64,000 nucleotides of DNA, from positions 124,001 to 188,000 of the forward strand of contig NZ_JAFKDE010000005.1 in NCBI RefSeq assembly GCF_017255295.1, read 5' to 3'. Numbering within the stretch: the first letter of the stretch is position 1; each line of letters begins with the position of its first letter. Below the pieces are notes generated by a model that had not been told where the DNA came from, did no database searches, and worked only from the letters and a program-made list of their open reading frames with translations. This stretch comes from Nitratireductor aquimarinus (GTDB lineage Bacteria; Pseudomonadota; Alphaproteobacteria; Rhizobiales; Rhizobiaceae). Positions 63,878 to 64,000 of this stretch are shown here, piece after piece. The position numbers and the translations under genes are program-made.

Positions 63878-64000
63878 ATGCTTCGTGATGCCTCGGAAGA
63901 CATGGCGATTCATCTTAAGGACCGCCTGCGTGATATCCGCGATTTCCTGCGTGCGCATCGCCACGAAAAGCAGGGCGCGGCTTCGGAAAAGCGCGGTTTT
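63878..64000 (+). CDS. Partial gene at the window edge
   Basis: An open frame starts at ATG 63878 with GAGGAT nine bases upstream and runs to the end of the window without a stop. The 41 visible residues (MLRDASEDMAIHLKDRLRDI, then RDFLRAHRHEKQGAASEKRGF) are basic and helical, with no signal peptide or recognised domain. It is divergent from the SorC-type regulator with 131 bp between starts. The product cannot be identified. Confidence 0.45.
   Translation, partial: MLRDASEDMAIHLKDRLRDIRDFLRAHRHEKQGAASEKRGF

Overview
This is a GC-rich chromosomal segment of an alphaproteobacterium, most likely order Hyphomicrobiales (Rhizobiales), close to the Phyllobacteriaceae (Mesorhizobium, Nitratireductor, Aquamicrobium). 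The family placement is inference. It rests on a DUF1013/TrcR cell-cycle regulator, a GapR/DUF2312 protein, a DUF4164-zapA pair, rimM-trmD-rplS followed by leuC, a tkt-gap-pgk-class I aldolase glycolytic block, an sdhCDAB operon, DUF1036/DUF1192/DUF1244/DUF465 proteins, and many copies of a short palindromic intergenic repeat built around AACCGGTTnnCC. I see no rRNA, tRNA, CRISPR array, prophage or insertion sequence. The window is almost entirely core genome.

Layout. 1-7.5 kb (minus strand): exonuclease III, a LolA-type lipoprotein carrier, the DNA translocase FtsK, the ammonium transporter and PII pair (glnK-amtB, behind a sigma54-like promoter) and acyl-CoA thioesterase II. 7.5-12.8 kb: a UbiH-type flavin hydroxylase, an OsmC peroxiredoxin, a Leu/Glu-type dehydrogenase, methionine sulfoxide reductase A and an MFS exporter with a His-rich tail. 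13-16.5 kb: sdhCDAB. 16.6-22 kb is the most accessory stretch: a lipoprotein/acetyltransferase pair, a three-gene envelope cluster ending in a membrane-anchored ClpP-like protease, an XRE regulator/DUF2975 pair and a divergent lipoprotein. 22-26 kb: a three-subunit membrane-linked GMC dehydrogenase (Tat-exported small subunit, flavoprotein, triheme cytochrome c). 26-33 kb (minus): leuC, an amino-acid ABC permease and binding protein, rplS, DUF4260, trmD, rimM, zapA and DUF4164.

33-41 kb (plus): tkt, gap, a cation/proton antiporter, pgk and class I fba. 41-46.4 kb: propionyl-CoA synthetase, an SDR, a glyoxalase-fold protein with a WYL regulator, and TrcR. 46.5-50 kb: a large phytase-like esterase behind a three-repeat Pho box, then a quinone oxidoreductase. 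50-55 kb: DUF1192, an MFS transporter, two divergent DUF465 genes, purEK and an LprI-like protein. 55-60 kb: zinc-independent L36, a TPR protein, pyruvate kinase overlapping a DUF1036 gene, N-formylglutamate amidohydrolase, DUF1244 and GapR. 60-64 kb: an ALDH7-type aldehyde dehydrogenase, a LysR regulator, a SorC-type sugar regulator, and the start of a divergent gene that runs off the end.

The genes give lower and upper glycolysis (tkt, gap, pgk, fba, pyk), a TCA/respiratory entry point (sdh, GMC dehydrogenase), nitrogen sensing and uptake (glnK-amtB), purine and leucine synthesis, and cell-division/chromosome functions (ftsK, zapA, gapR, trcR). The most interesting signals are regulatory or architectural: a repeat family whose copies start exactly at stop codons, the triple Pho box, CtrA-like boxes before ftsK and before the unknown envelope cluster, and that cluster itself. 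I did not find a clearly new defence or mobile system.
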